Positions 40,201 to 49,208 of a DNA stretch of 64,000 nucleotides are shown piece after piece. Each line of letters starts with the position of its first letter. The first letter of the stretch is position 1. The stretch is from Frankiaceae bacterium. GTDB taxonomy: Bacteria > Actinomycetota > Actinomycetes > BP-191. The position numbers and the translations under genes are program-made. The stretch is taken from the NCBI GenBank assembly GCA_035556555.1, contig DATMES010000024.1, forward strand, positions 1 to 64,000, read 5' to 3'. Under the pieces are notes generated by a model. The model worked only from the letters and a program-made list of their open reading frames with translations. It was not told where the DNA came from and searched no databases.

Positions 40201-40962
40201 GTGGTCACATCGGCCCCCGCGTACACGATCGACGAGCTCGCGCAGCGCGTCGGGATGACGGTGCGCAACGTCCGCGCGCACCAGTCGCGCGGGCTCCTGC
40301 CGCCGCCCGAGGTGAAGGGGCGTACGGGCTACTACGACGACGACCACGTCGCGCGGCTGGAGCTCATCAAGGACATGCAGGCGGACGGGTTCAACCTGCG
40401 TGCGATCCGCGCCGCTCTCGACGCGCTGCCGGCCGGTGCGGGGCCGGAGGCACTGGCGTTCCGGCGGCGGGTCGTCGCGCCGTGGACCGACGAGGAGCCG
40501 GAGATCATGGACCGGGCCGCGCTCGTCGAGCTCATGGGCGCGGACGAGTCGGCGCTGGCCGAGGCCGTCAAGCTCGGCATCGTGCGGGTGCTCGACGAGG
40601 ACCGCGTCGAGGTGCCCGCGCCGACGCTGGTCTCCGCGGGCGCCTCGGTGGTGGAGCTCGGCGTGCCGCTGCCGGACGTGCTCAAGCTGCAGCGCGAGAT
40701 GAACCGCCACCTCGCGGCCGTCGCCAAGGCGTTCGTGCGGCTCTACGTCGAGTACGTGTGGCACCCGTTCGTCACGGCGGGGCAGCCCGAGGAGATGTGG
40801 CCCGGCGTGCGCGACGCGCTGGACAGGCTGCAGCCGCTGGCGGGAGAGGCGCTGCTGGCGACGTTCCGGCTGGCGATGGAGTCGGCGGTGGCGGACGCCG
40901 TGGGCACGGAGCTGGCCGGGATGACCTCTAGCGGTCGCGGCCGGCGGCGTGGCCGCTCGTGA
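40201..40962 (+). CDS. MerR-family regulator with large C-terminal domain
   Basis: A 253-aa regulator. The N-terminal winged HTH is YTIDELAQRVGMTVRNVRAH with LIKDMQADGFNLRAIRAALD. A long helical C-terminus follows (VWHPFVTAGQPEEMWPGVRD). There is no Cys metal site, so it probably senses an organic ligand. GTG 40201 was preferred to GTG 40195 since TACGGT (40189-40194) is six bases before it. It is divergent from the MBL/SDR-fusion operon and coupled to a DUF456 gene. Confidence 0.85.
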   Translation: MVTSAPAYTIDELAQRVGMTVRNVRAHQSRGLLPPPEVKGRTGYYDDDHVARLELIKDMQADGFNLRAIRAALDALPAGAGPEALAFRRRVVAPWTDEEPEIMDRAALVELMGADESALAEAVKLGIVRVLDEDRVEVPAPTLVSAGASVVELGVPLPDVLKLQREMNRHLAAVAKAFVRLYVEYVWHPFVTAGQPEEMWPGVRDALDRLQPLAGEALLATFRLAMESAVADAVGTELAGMTSSGRGRRRGRS

Positions 40963-41438
40963 GCGGCGGCGGCGAGCTGCTCGTCGGGCTGGCGATGCTC
41001 GTCGGGCTCGTCGGGACCGTGCTGCCGTTCCTCCCTGGCCTGCCGATCATCTGGGGCGCGGGCCTGGTGTGGGTCTTGAGCTCGGACGGGTCGGCGCGGT
41101 GGCTGGTGCTGGCGGTGCTGACCGTCCTGCTGGTCGCGGGGACGGTGGCGCACTACGCGCTGCCGGCCCGGTCGCTCGGGGGGCGCGCGCCGCGCTCGAC
41201 GCTGCTGCTGGGGGCGCTCGGCGCGATCGTGGGGATGTTCGTGGTGCCCGTGGTGGGGTTTCCGCTGGGCGGCGTGGTGGGCGTTTTCCTGGCGGAGTCA
41301 CGGCGTACGGGCAGCGGGCGCGAGGCGTGGGAGTCGACGCGACGGGTGCTGGTGGCGTTCGGCATCGGCATGCTCGTGGAGGTCGGCGCGGGCGTGCTGA
41401 TGGTGCTGACCTGGGTCGTGGCCGCACTCGCGATCTGA
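40959..41438 (+). CDS. DUF456-family membrane protein
   Basis: A 159-aa protein with five hydrophobic segments (LLVGLAMLVGLVGTVLPFLP, GLPIIWGAGLVWVLS and others) and a Gly-rich repeat (LGAIVGMFVVPVVGFPLGGV). These are the DUF456 hallmarks of glycine-zipper pseudo-repeats. Function unknown. It overlaps the merR gene by 4 nt (GTGA). Confidence 0.88.
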   Translation: MSGGGELLVGLAMLVGLVGTVLPFLPGLPIIWGAGLVWVLSSDGSARWLVLAVLTVLLVAGTVAHYALPARSLGGRAPRSTLLLGALGAIVGMFVVPVVGFPLGGVVGVFLAESRRTGSGREAWESTRRVLVAFGIGMLVEVGAGVLMVLTWVVAALAI

Positions 41439-41505
41439 GCGAAGCGGTCGCGCGGCGGGGCTGGGCCGCAGGTCCGCCAGAGGCGTCTCTCGGCGGGCTC
41501 CCTCT

Positions 41506-41549
41506 CGTCCTGTGAAGATCGCCACGCGTGAGGCCGACGGCTGGACTGC
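41506..41549 (+). repeat. solitary core of the MITE-like repeat family (degenerate)
   Basis: CGTCCTGTGAAGATCGCCAC then GCGTGAGGCCGACGGCTGG matches the inner core of the three large copies, without the terminal repeats. It lies in the 163-nt space before glnA2, 40-80 nt upstream of its promoter. Confidence 0.55.
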
Positions 41550-41588
41550 ACAGAACGACGCCGCAACGCCGCCGTAACACGTCACGGT

Positions 41589-41594
41589 TACGCT
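41589..41594 (+). promoter_or_regulatory. leaderless-type -10 of glnA2
   Basis: TACGCT ends seven bases before the ATG of glnA2 and no RBS is present. The same arrangement is repeated before at least eight other genes of the window. Confidence 0.6.
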
Positions 41595-41601
41595 CCGGAC
41601 C

Positions 41602-42927
41602 ATGGACGAGCAGCACCGGTTCGTGCTCCGCACCATGGAGGAGCGCGACATCCGCTTCATCCGCCTCTGGTTCACCGACGTGCTCGGCTTCCTCAAGTCG
41701 GTCGCGATCGCGCCGGCGGAGCTGGAGGGCGCGTTCGCCGAGGGCATCGGCTTCGACGGCAGCGCGGTCGAGGGCTTCGCCCGCGTCCACGAGAGCGACA
41801 TGCTCGCCAAGCCCGACCCGGCGACGTTCCAGATCCTGCCCTGGCGGGGGGAAAGCCCGGGGACCGCACGGATGTTCTGCGACATCGTCATGCCCGACGG
41901 CACCCCGTCCGAGGCCGACCCGCGCTGGGTCCTGAGACGAGCGCTGCAGAAGGCCGCCGACGCCGGCTTCACCTTCTATACGCACCCCGAGATCGAGTTC
42001 TTCCTCTTCAAGGACAACCTTCAGGCCGAGCCGGTCGACCGCGGCGGCTACTTCGACCTCACGCCGCACGACCACAGCCACGACTTCCGCCGCCAGGCGA
42101 TCACGATGCTCGAGAAGATGGGCATCTCGGTGGAGTTCAGCCACCACGAGTGCGCCCCCGGGCAGCACGAGATCGACCTCCGCTACGCCGACGCGCTCAC
42201 GACGGCCGACAACGTCATGACGTTCCGCCACCTGGTGAAGGAGGTGGCGCTCGAGCAGGGCATCTACGCGTCCTTCATGCCCAAGCCGAGAGCGGACTCC
42301 GCGGGCTCCGGCATGCACACCCACCTGAGCCTCTTCGAGGGCGACCGGAACGCGTTCTACGAGCCCGGCGGCGAGTTCCAGCTCAGCAAGGTGGCCAAGG
42401 CGTTCATCGCCGGCATTCTTCAGCACGCGCCGGAGATCACCGCCGTCACCAACCAGTGGGTGAACTCGTACAAGCGCCTCATCAGCGGCGGCGAGGCGCC
42501 GAGCGCCGTCTGCTGGGGCCACAACAACCGCAGCGCGCTCATCCGCGTGCCCATGTACAAGCCGCAGAAGGGCCAGTCGACGCGCATCGAGATGCGCTCG
42601 CCGGACCCCGCCTGCAACCCGTACCTCGCGTTCGCCGTCATCCTCGCCGCCGGCCTCAAGGGCATCTCCGAGGGGTACGAGCTGCCGCCGGAGGCCGAGG
42701 ACGACGTGTGGAGCCTGACCGACGCGGAGCGCAGGGCGATGGGCTTCGAACGCCTCCCCGGCAGCCTCTCCGACGCGATCCGCGCCATGGAGGGCAGCGA
42801 GCTCGTCGCGGAGACGCTCGGCGAGCAGATGTTCGACTTCTTCCTCCGCAACAAGCGCAGCGAGTGGGAGGAGTACCGGCGCCAGGTCACGCCGTTCGAG
42901 ACGGCCCGCTACCTCCCGCTGCTATGA
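41602..42927 (+). CDS. glnA2: glutamine synthetase, actinobacterial GlnA2-type
   Basis: A 441-aa ligase of glutamate and ammonia using ATP. The N-terminus (FVLRTMEERDIRFIRLWFTD, VLGFLKSVAIAPAELEGAFA) closely follows mycobacterial GlnA2. The ammonium/Glu site DGSAVEGFARVHESDM, the metal site HPEIEFFL, and SGMHTHLSLF, NSYKRL and RSPDPACNPYLAFA are complete. GlnA2 enzymes usually lack regulation by adenylylation, although glnE lies 6 kb downstream. The promoter looks leaderless. Confidence 0.94.
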   Translation: MDEQHRFVLRTMEERDIRFIRLWFTDVLGFLKSVAIAPAELEGAFAEGIGFDGSAVEGFARVHESDMLAKPDPATFQILPWRGESPGTARMFCDIVMPDGTPSEADPRWVLRRALQKAADAGFTFYTHPEIEFFLFKDNLQAEPVDRGGYFDLTPHDHSHDFRRQAITMLEKMGISVEFSHHECAPGQHEIDLRYADALTTADNVMTFRHLVKEVALEQGIYASFMPKPRADSAGSGMHTHLSLFEGDRNAFYEPGGEFQLSKVAKAFIAGILQHAPEITAVTNQWVNSYKRLISGGEAPSAVCWGHNNRSALIRVPMYKPQKGQSTRIEMRSPDPACNPYLAFAVILAAGLKGISEGYELPPEAEDDVWSLTDAERRAMGFERLPGSLSDAIRAMEGSELVAETLGEQMFDFFLRNKRSEWEEYRRQVTPFETARYLPLL

Positions 42928-42961
42928 GGGCGGCGCGCTCCGTACCTCCAGTGCCGGGGGA

Positions 42962-42977
42962 CCCCGCGCGTGCGGGG
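42962..42977 (+). terminator. GC hairpin after glnA2
   Basis: CCCCGC and GCGGGG pair around GCGT, 35 nt beyond the glnA2 stop and before the amidotransferase gene. Small, without a T-tract, so termination is only probable. Confidence 0.4.
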
Positions 42978-43018
42978 GAGCGCCGGAACTTCCGCGGCGG
43001 CCTCCCGGGGGCCGCGGC

Positions 43019-43741
43019 GTGAGGGCGTTCGTCGTCGAGCACCTGGCCGAACGCGGCTCGGGCGGCTTCGACACGTGGCTCCCCGAGGCGGGCCTCGACC
43101 TCGACGTCCACTGGGTCCCCGCCGACGGCCCGCCCCCCAAGGCCCTTCCCGGGGGGTACGACGCCCTCGTCCTCATGGGCGGCGCGATGGGGGTCCCCGA
43201 CGACGGCACCACGCACCGCTGGCTCCACGACGAGTACGCCCTCGTCCGCGACGCGGTCCAGCGCCACGTCCCCACGCTCGGCGTCTGCCTCGGCGGCCAG
43301 GTGATGGCCCAGGCGCTCGGCGGCGAGGTGATCCGCGGCCGGGTCGGGCCTGAGGCCGGAGTACGCCCGCTCCACCTGCTCCCCGCCGCGGCCGCCGACC
43401 CGCTGCTGCACGACCTCCCCGCCATCGTGAACGCCGTCCAGTGGCACTGGGACGAGGTACTCACGCTCCCGCCGGGCGCCGTGCACCTCGCGGCGTCGCC
43501 GGCGTACCCGCACCAGGCGTTCCGCGTGGGGGAGCGGGCGTGGGGCGTGCAGTTCCACCCCGAGGCCGGCCCCGCGCTCACCCAGGGCTGGGCACGCGCG
43601 GACGAGGCGGCGCTGAAGGAGGCCGGGGAGGACGCGTACGCCCTCGCGGCCGAGGTCGAGGCCCGCTGGCCCGAGCTCGAGGCCACCTGGCGCCCCGTCG
43701 CCGAACGCTTCGCGGGTGTCGTCAGGGTGACATCGGGCTGA
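43019..43741 (+). CDS. class I glutamine amidotransferase-like protein
   Basis: A 240-aa stand-alone GATase1 domain. Nucleophile Cys in TLGVCLGGQVMAQALGGE, and His/Glu in WGVQFHPEAGP. MGGAMGVPDDGTTHRWLHDE is typical of the GuaA-like/gamma-glutamyl hydrolase group that occurs beside glutamine synthetases. It would hydrolyse glutamine or a gamma-glutamyl bond. Partner unknown. It follows glnA2 on the same strand. Confidence 0.87.
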   Translation: MRAFVVEHLAERGSGGFDTWLPEAGLDLDVHWVPADGPPPKALPGGYDALVLMGGAMGVPDDGTTHRWLHDEYALVRDAVQRHVPTLGVCLGGQVMAQALGGEVIRGRVGPEAGVRPLHLLPAAAADPLLHDLPAIVNAVQWHWDEVLTLPPGAVHLAASPAYPHQAFRVGERAWGVQFHPEAGPALTQGWARADEAALKEAGEDAYALAAEVEARWPELEATWRPVAERFAGVVRVTSG

Positions 43742-44055
43742 CCGGCGCCGCGCCGCCGCTGGCGGGACTACGCCGAACGGCCGGTCGGCAGGAGGCGAAC
43801 GGGCCGCGTCGAACACCCACAGTGGGCCGCGCCGTGACACGGGGATTCGTCACGACGGGGGTCTGTTAGCCGTCGGCCCCGTCGGCTACAGTGTGCGGCC
43901 CGCATCTGTCCCGATTCGTACCGAACCTGTTCCAGCCGGTACGGCTCTGAACAGCAGCAATTCCTGCCCCTCGGCGAAAGCACCGTTCCGCCGTCCACGA
44001 GCGGCGGGGCGCCGCTGTTGCCAGTGACCGCCAAGAACGCAACACGAGGAGAACG
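43742..44055. other. 314-nt upstream region of ftsH
   Basis: No gene is visible. GTCGGCTACAGTGTG near 43880-43894 contains a TACAGT -10-like hexamer, giving a 5' UTR of about 160 nt, in contrast with the leaderless genes. The RBS CGAGGAG precedes the ftsH ATG by six bases. Confidence 0.4.
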
Positions 44056-46185
44056 ATGGCCGAGGAGACTGAGCTCGACTTCCGAGCTCGCGTCCGGAAG
44101 GTCCAGGACCTCACGAAGTCCTGGTTCCGGCAGAAGCGCCGCGCGCGCGCCGCCAAGCGCAAGGCCGGTGGCGGTCGCGGCATGATGATGGGGCTCATCG
44201 CCTCGCTCGTCGTGCTGTTCGTCGCGTTCGGGCTCTGTCTGAACTTCACGTCGTCGAACGACGTGAAGGGCGAGCGGGTCACGCTCGACCAGGTCACGGC
44301 GCTCCTCGACCAGGGCCGGATCACCAACGCCACGATCAAGGACTTCGACAACGAGCTCGTCGCCGAGTACGGCGTGCTCAAGGTCGCGACGAACCCGAAG
44401 ACCGGCAAGCCGGTCCAGGAGTTCCCGAAGAACCCCAACCTCCCGGACGACGCCCCCGCCAACGACCACGTGTCGAGCGGTGCCATCCACGCGTCGCTGC
44501 CGTCGAGCGGGCAGGCGTACTCCGCGCTCGTGCAGCAGTTCAAGGCCGCTGACACGCGCTACGAGATCGACAAGCAGTCGACGAAGCAGAACGTCCGCAC
44601 GGTCGCGACGTTCCTGCTGCCGCTGATGATCCTGGCCAACCTCTTCGCGCTGCTCTTCTCGCTCGGCAAGGGCTCCGGCTCGGCCATCGGCGAGGTCATG
44701 ACGTTCGGCAAGATCGGCAAGGGCGAGGCGAAGAAGGGCAAGTCGTACATCGGCTTCGACGACGTGGGTGGCGCCGACGAGGCGGTCGCCGAGCTTCGCG
44801 AGGTCCGCGACTACCTCATGAACCCCGCCAAGTACGAGGCGCTCGGCGCCGCGCCGCCGAAGGGCGTTCTCCTCTTCGGGCCTCCCGGCACCGGCAAGAC
44901 CCTGCTGGCAAAGGCGGTCGCCGGCGAGGCGGGTGTGCCGTTCTTCTCCGTCGCGGGTGCCGAGTTCGTCGAGTCCCTCGTGGGCGTCGGCGCGGCCCGT
45001 GTCCGTGACCTGTTCGCTCGTGTACGTGCCGCTGCCCCGGCCATCGTCTTCATCGACGAGCTCGACGCGGCCGGCCGCAAGCGTGGTGCCGGCGGCGGCG
45101 GTGGCGGTTCGGACGAGCGCGAGCAGACGCTGAACCAGCTCCTCGTCGAGATGGACGGCTTCGAGGTCTCCGCCGGCATCGTCGTCATGGGCGCCACCAA
45201 CCGCCCCGACATCCTCGACCCGGCGCTCATGCGTCCCGGCCGTTTCGACCGGCACATCACCATCGAGCGCCCCGAGCTCGACGGCCGCATCCACATCCTC
45301 AAGATCCACGCCCGCGGCAAGCCGATCGGGCCGGACGTCGACCTGGAGTTCGTCGCGAGCCGTACGCCGGGCTTCACCGGCGCCGACCTGGCGAACGTCG
45401 TCAACGAGGCCACCCTGCTGACGATCCGCGAGCACCGGCAGGAGGTCACCGCGAGGGACTTCGAGGAGGCCATCTTCCGCGTGGTCAACGGCCCGAAGCG
45501 CCGCGGCCGCGTCCTGTCCGTCGAGGAGCGCCAGCGCACGGCGTTCCACGAGGCCGGTCACGTCATCGTCGCCGCGGCGGCGGGGCGTGCGGACGAGGTG
45601 CACCGCGTCTCGATCCTGTCGCGCGGCCGTGCCGTCGCCACCGTGCAGATGGGTGCCGACGCCGAGGCCACGCTGTTCTCCCGTTCGCAGCTGCGCGCCA
45701 AGCTCGTCACCACGATGGGCGGCATCGCGGCCGAGAACCTCATCTTCGGTGAGGGCTCGACCGGCGGCGAGCAGGACATCGAGCAGGCCACCGACCTGGC
45801 GCGCGACATGGTCGCCCGCTACGGCATGAGCCCCGAGCTCGGGCCGGTCCGCCTCCTGGCGCACGCCAGCGAGGGCTTCCTCGGCAACGACATCCCGCTC
45901 GGCGAGATCTCGATCGAGACCCAGTCGGCGATCGACCAGGAGATCCGCCGCCTGGTCGCCGAGGCCCAGGCCGAGGCGACGGCGCTGCTCTCGCGTCACC
46001 GCAAGACGCTCGACGACCTGGCCAGCCGGCTGGACGAGGAAGAAACCCTCGAGGGCGAGACGTTGCAGCAGGTGCTGGCCCCGATCGAGGCCGAGATGGC
46101 CTCCGAGCGGATCAGCCCGACCGGCAAGGTCGCCACGAAGTCGAACGGCACCAGGACGCGGCGGGCGAAGACTCCCGTCTCGTAA
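44056..46185 (+). CDS. ftsH: ATP-dependent zinc metalloprotease FtsH
   Basis: A 709-aa membrane AAA protease that degrades misfolded and regulated membrane proteins. A basic cytoplasmic tail (to about 42) is followed by TM1 at 44-63, a periplasmic domain, and TM2 near 184-203. AAA module: Walker A GPPGTGKT (275-282), Walker B VFIDELD, and [22 protein letters not shown]. The protease has HEAGH (498-502) and zinc ligand Asp574 (GEQDIEQA). A long basic N-terminus is unusual but fits actinobacterial paralogues. The Gly-rich stretch [11 protein letters not shown] lies in the pore-loop 2 region. Confidence 0.96.
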   Translation: MAEETELDFRARVRKVQDLTKSWFRQKRRARAAKRKAGGGRGMMMGLIASLVVLFVAFGLCLNFTSSNDVKGERVTLDQVTALLDQGRITNATIKDFDNELVAEYGVLKVATNPKTGKPVQEFPKNPNLPDDAPANDHVSSGAIHASLPSSGQAYSALVQQFKAADTRYEIDKQSTKQNVRTVATFLLPLMILANLFALLFSLGKGSGSAIGEVMTFGKIGKGEAKKGKSYIGFDDVGGADEAVAELREVRDYLMNPAKYEALGAAPPKGVLLFGPPGTGKTLLAKAVAGEAGVPFFSVAGAEFVESLVGVGAARVRDLFARVRAAAPAIVFIDELDAAGRKRGAGGGGGGSDEREQTLNQLLVEMDGFEVSAGIVVMGATNRPDILDPALMRPGRFDRHITIERPELDGRIHILKIHARGKPIGPDVDLEFVASRTPGFTGADLANVVNEATLLTIREHRQEVTARDFEEAIFRVVNGPKRRGRVLSVEERQRTAFHEAGHVIVAAAAGRADEVHRVSILSRGRAVATVQMGADAEATLFSRSQLRAKLVTTMGGIAAENLIFGEGSTGGEQDIEQATDLARDMVARYGMSPELGPVRLLAHASEGFLGNDIPLGEISIETQSAIDQEIRRLVAEAQAEATALLSRHRKTLDDLASRLDEEETLEGETLQQVLAPIEAEMASERISPTGKVATKSNGTRTRRAKTPVS

Positions 46186-46235
46186 CATCCGGATTGCCCA
46201 GGATCCACACCCGGAAGTAGAGGTCCGCGCACCGA

Positions 46236-49085
46236 ATGCCCCGGTTCCCGACCCTGATCCGCAGTAGGACGCTCCGCGTGGCCGGGGTGGTGGCGGCACT
46301 GGCCGTCACCACCCCGTTCACTGCGCCCGCGAACGCCGACGTCGAGACGATCCGGTGCCCCAAGGCACCGACCGTCACCGGCGCGGGGGTGTGGCAGCGG
46401 TTCCCGAAGCCCAACTTCGAGTCGCTCGTCGGCGTCGACGTCGACCTGCTGAACATCAAGCAGGAAGTCTCCGCGATGGCCGTCCACCCGGGCGAGTCCA
46501 AGGTCGTCGCGGTGACCAACGGCAACTCCGTCTACGTCTCCCGCAACGGCGGCTGCGACTGGGACCTCTCGCTCCGCCTGGACGCGATCAACACCACCGA
46601 CCCCACGCTCCCCTCGGGCGAGACGACGCTCATCCGCGGCCTCCAGATCACCGGGCGGGGCGCGTTCCTCGCGATCGCCGAGGACCTCGGCACCGACTAC
46701 TCCGTCGGGCGCCTGCACGTCCTCCGCAGCACCACCGGCGCGTACGGCTCCTGGCAGAACGCCAGCAGCGGGCTCCCGCCGCTCGGCGAGCCGCTCGTCA
46801 TGCGCGGCCACCGCACCAACCTCGACGTCCAGTACCTGTCGATCTCCGGTGCCCGCGACGAGACGTGCGCGGTCAAGCACCCCGTCAGCGGCGAGTGCGT
46901 CAGCGGTGGACAGGAGGGCCGCGAGCTCGGCCTGCTCTACCGGTCCACCGACGGCGGCGCCACGTGGCAGAGCCGCACCGACCCCGGTGACCTCAACGGC
47001 GTCTCCAAGATCAAGTACTTCTCCGTCGACGACGACGACCCCGCGGGCAACCGAGTGTGGGTCGTGGCCAACGGGCAGCTGCGGCTGAGCACCAACGGCG
47101 GCAACACGTTCTCGCTGCCCGAGGGTCTCGACCAGGACGGCTTCGAGTTCACCGCCGTCGAGTCGCTCGCCAACAACGGTGACTCCCGCCAGCTCGAGCT
47201 GGTGGCGTTCAGCAACAACTCCCAGATGATCCGCAAGCACAAGACGAGGGGCTGGATCCGCAGTCTGCTGCCGTTCCAGTCCATCGACACCGTCGCGCAG
47301 CGTCCCGGCGGCGACATCGCCGTCACGACGACGCCGACCGCCGGGTCCGTGATCGTGTGGCGCATCTACCCGCAGGACTTCCAGGACTTCGAGGACAAGA
47401 TCAACGTCGGCGGCAAGATCCTGCGCCCGACGCTCGGCTGGGAGGAGGTCACGCCTCCCGTCTCCATCCAGGTGTCCGCCCAGGTCAGGGCCGGCGACGC
47501 GCCGGGTGCGCCGGACGGCACGTTCTACATCAAGGACCCGGCATCGGTGTTCCGCTTCCTGCGGTCGCGTCAGGACCGCAGGCCGCCGGGCGCGCCGCCG
47601 TTCACGATCAAGCCGCCGCCGTTCCCGAAGGGCAAGATCTCGCCCGACTTCTTCGAGGTCGACCTCGACCTCGGCAAGCGCAAGACGGTGCCGTACACGC
47701 TGACGCTGCCGCCGGCGCCGACGCCGATCGACCTGTACCTGCTCGTCGACAACTCCGGCTCGATGCAGCCGGTCATCGACGACCTCAAGGCCAACCTCGG
47801 CAGCATCGCCAACAGCCTCCAGGGCGCCAACGTCGACCTCGCGATCGGCGTCGGCCAGATCAACGTCCAGCCGGACCGGCAGAGCGTGCCGATCGACGAC
47901 CCGCGCACCAAGGACATCGACGAGAGCAAGCCGCGGCCGATCTACCAGCGGCTGTACCCGATCAGCACCGACAGCGACAAGCTGACCGAGGCGCTGAACA
48001 AGCTCGACGGCAACGGCGGCAGCGGCCAGGAGCCGCAGCTCGAGGCGCTGTACCAGTCGGTGCGGGGCACCGGCCTGGAGCTCATCGGCTTCACGGGGCC
48101 GCTGCTCGGCTACAACATCCCGAAGTACCACGACGCGGGGTTCCGCAAGGAGCTCAACCCGTTCAAGATCATCGTGCACGCGACGGACGAGAAGTTCAGC
48201 ACCGACATCCGCGGCGAGAACGCGCACAACAAGCGCGAGGACGTCGCCAAGGAGCTCGTGTCCGCCGGCGTCCTCCAGATCGGCTTGTCGCAGGGGATGC
48301 CCGAGGCGCACAAGGACCTCGTATGGATGGCCAAGGCGACCGGTGCGGTCGCCCCCGAGCAGGGCGCCGACTGCGACGGCGACGGCAGGATCGGCATCAA
48401 CGACGTCAAGCCGAGGCAGGCGCTGGTGTGCGGGACGAGCGACGGCCTCGACCGGACCCTCGTCAACCTGATCCAGGCGATCGACGACCCGGCCACGATC
48501 ACGCTGCACCCCAACAACGCCGCGACGATGGTCAAGGTCTCCCGGGTGTCGTTCGACATCGACGCCAAGCAGCAGACGAAGGTGTCGTTCAGCGTGACGT
48601 ACTCCTGCGAGAACCTCGAGGAGGGGCGGTACGTCAACGAGATCAACGCGTCGCTGCGCGGCTACAAGATCGCCGGCACCTCCGCCCACATCGACTGCGG
48701 CGGGGTCTCCGACCCGCCGCCGCCGCAGCCGCCGCGCGCCCCGGTGGAGCCGCTCGGCAACCCGCCGCCGCCGCAGCCGCAGCCGGTCCCCGCGCCGATC
48801 CCCGTCAACCCCGTGCCGCAGCCGCAGCCGCAGACCCAGGTCCAGACGCAGGTCAACCCGCAGGCGGGCATGGCGGACCAGGAGGAGGAGCAGTTCCAGC
48901 TGGCCGCCGCCGAGAACGACCTCAAGCAGGAGGAAGACCAGCTCGCGATGACCGGGATGTCGTACGAGGACTCCCCGGCTGTCGTGCTCGGCCTCGGCAT
49001 GACGATGGCCGCGGGCGCCGGGCTCGCCGTGGGGCTGCGCAGACGCAGCCGTACGGCCTCGGCCAAGGTGACCGTCCGCAGGTAG
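46236..49085 (+). CDS. cell-wall-anchored VWA-domain surface protein with LAxTG signal
   Basis: A 949-aa exported protein. Signal peptide to about residue 35. About 50-400 has beta-propeller-like blocks with Asp-boxes (VYVSRNGGCDWDLSL, YRSTDGGATWQS, RLSTNGGNTF). About 500-700 is a VWA domain with MIDAS DNSGS (LLVDNSGSMQPVIDD). An Ig-like strand region follows, then a Pro/Gln-rich stretch (about 830-880). It ends LAMTG, a hydrophobic helix and RRRSR. LAxTG with that tail is the class E sortase sorting signal, so it is probably linked to peptidoglycan. A metal-dependent adhesive role is inferred. Confidence 0.87.
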   Translation: MPRFPTLIRSRTLRVAGVVAALAVTTPFTAPANADVETIRCPKAPTVTGAGVWQRFPKPNFESLVGVDVDLLNIKQEVSAMAVHPGESKVVAVTNGNSVYVSRNGGCDWDLSLRLDAINTTDPTLPSGETTLIRGLQITGRGAFLAIAEDLGTDYSVGRLHVLRSTTGAYGSWQNASSGLPPLGEPLVMRGHRTNLDVQYLSISGARDETCAVKHPVSGECVSGGQEGRELGLLYRSTDGGATWQSRTDPGDLNGVSKIKYFSVDDDDPAGNRVWVVANGQLRLSTNGGNTFSLPEGLDQDGFEFTAVESLANNGDSRQLELVAFSNNSQMIRKHKTRGWIRSLLPFQSIDTVAQRPGGDIAVTTTPTAGSVIVWRIYPQDFQDFEDKINVGGKILRPTLGWEEVTPPVSIQVSAQVRAGDAPGAPDGTFYIKDPASVFRFLRSRQDRRPPGAPPFTIKPPPFPKGKISPDFFEVDLDLGKRKTVPYTLTLPPAPTPIDLYLLVDNSGSMQPVIDDLKANLGSIANSLQGANVDLAIGVGQINVQPDRQSVPIDDPRTKDIDESKPRPIYQRLYPISTDSDKLTEALNKLDGNGGSGQEPQLEALYQSVRGTGLELIGFTGPLLGYNIPKYHDAGFRKELNPFKIIVHATDEKFSTDIRGENAHNKREDVAKELVSAGVLQIGLSQGMPEAHKDLVWMAKATGAVAPEQGADCDGDGRIGINDVKPRQALVCGTSDGLDRTLVNLIQAIDDPATITLHPNNAATMVKVSRVSFDIDAKQQTKVSFSVTYSCENLEEGRYVNEINASLRGYKIAGTSAHIDCGGVSDPPPPQPPRAPVEPLGNPPPPQPQPVPAPIPVNPVPQPQPQTQVQTQVNPQAGMADQEEEQFQLAAAENDLKQEEDQLAMTGMSYEDSPAVVLGLGMTMAAGAGLAVGLRRRSRTASAKVTVRR

Positions 49086-49098
49086 CCGCCGGCTCTTC

Positions 49099-49154
49099 CG
49101 TGATCCTGGCGACGTTCGTGCTGCCGGAGCGGCACAGACGTTGCCAAGATCACG
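49099..49154. repeat. intergenic palindrome family, copy 3
   Basis: CGTGATCCTGGCGACGTTCG starts the left arm (49099-49120); the right arm 49133-49154 pairs with four mismatches/wobbles. It lies between the VWA protein and glnE. Confidence 0.78.
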
Positions 49155-49208
49155 ATTTCGGCGCGCGCGCAAGCGCGCACCCCACTCCCTGCCGGTAGCG
49201 TCGCGGAC

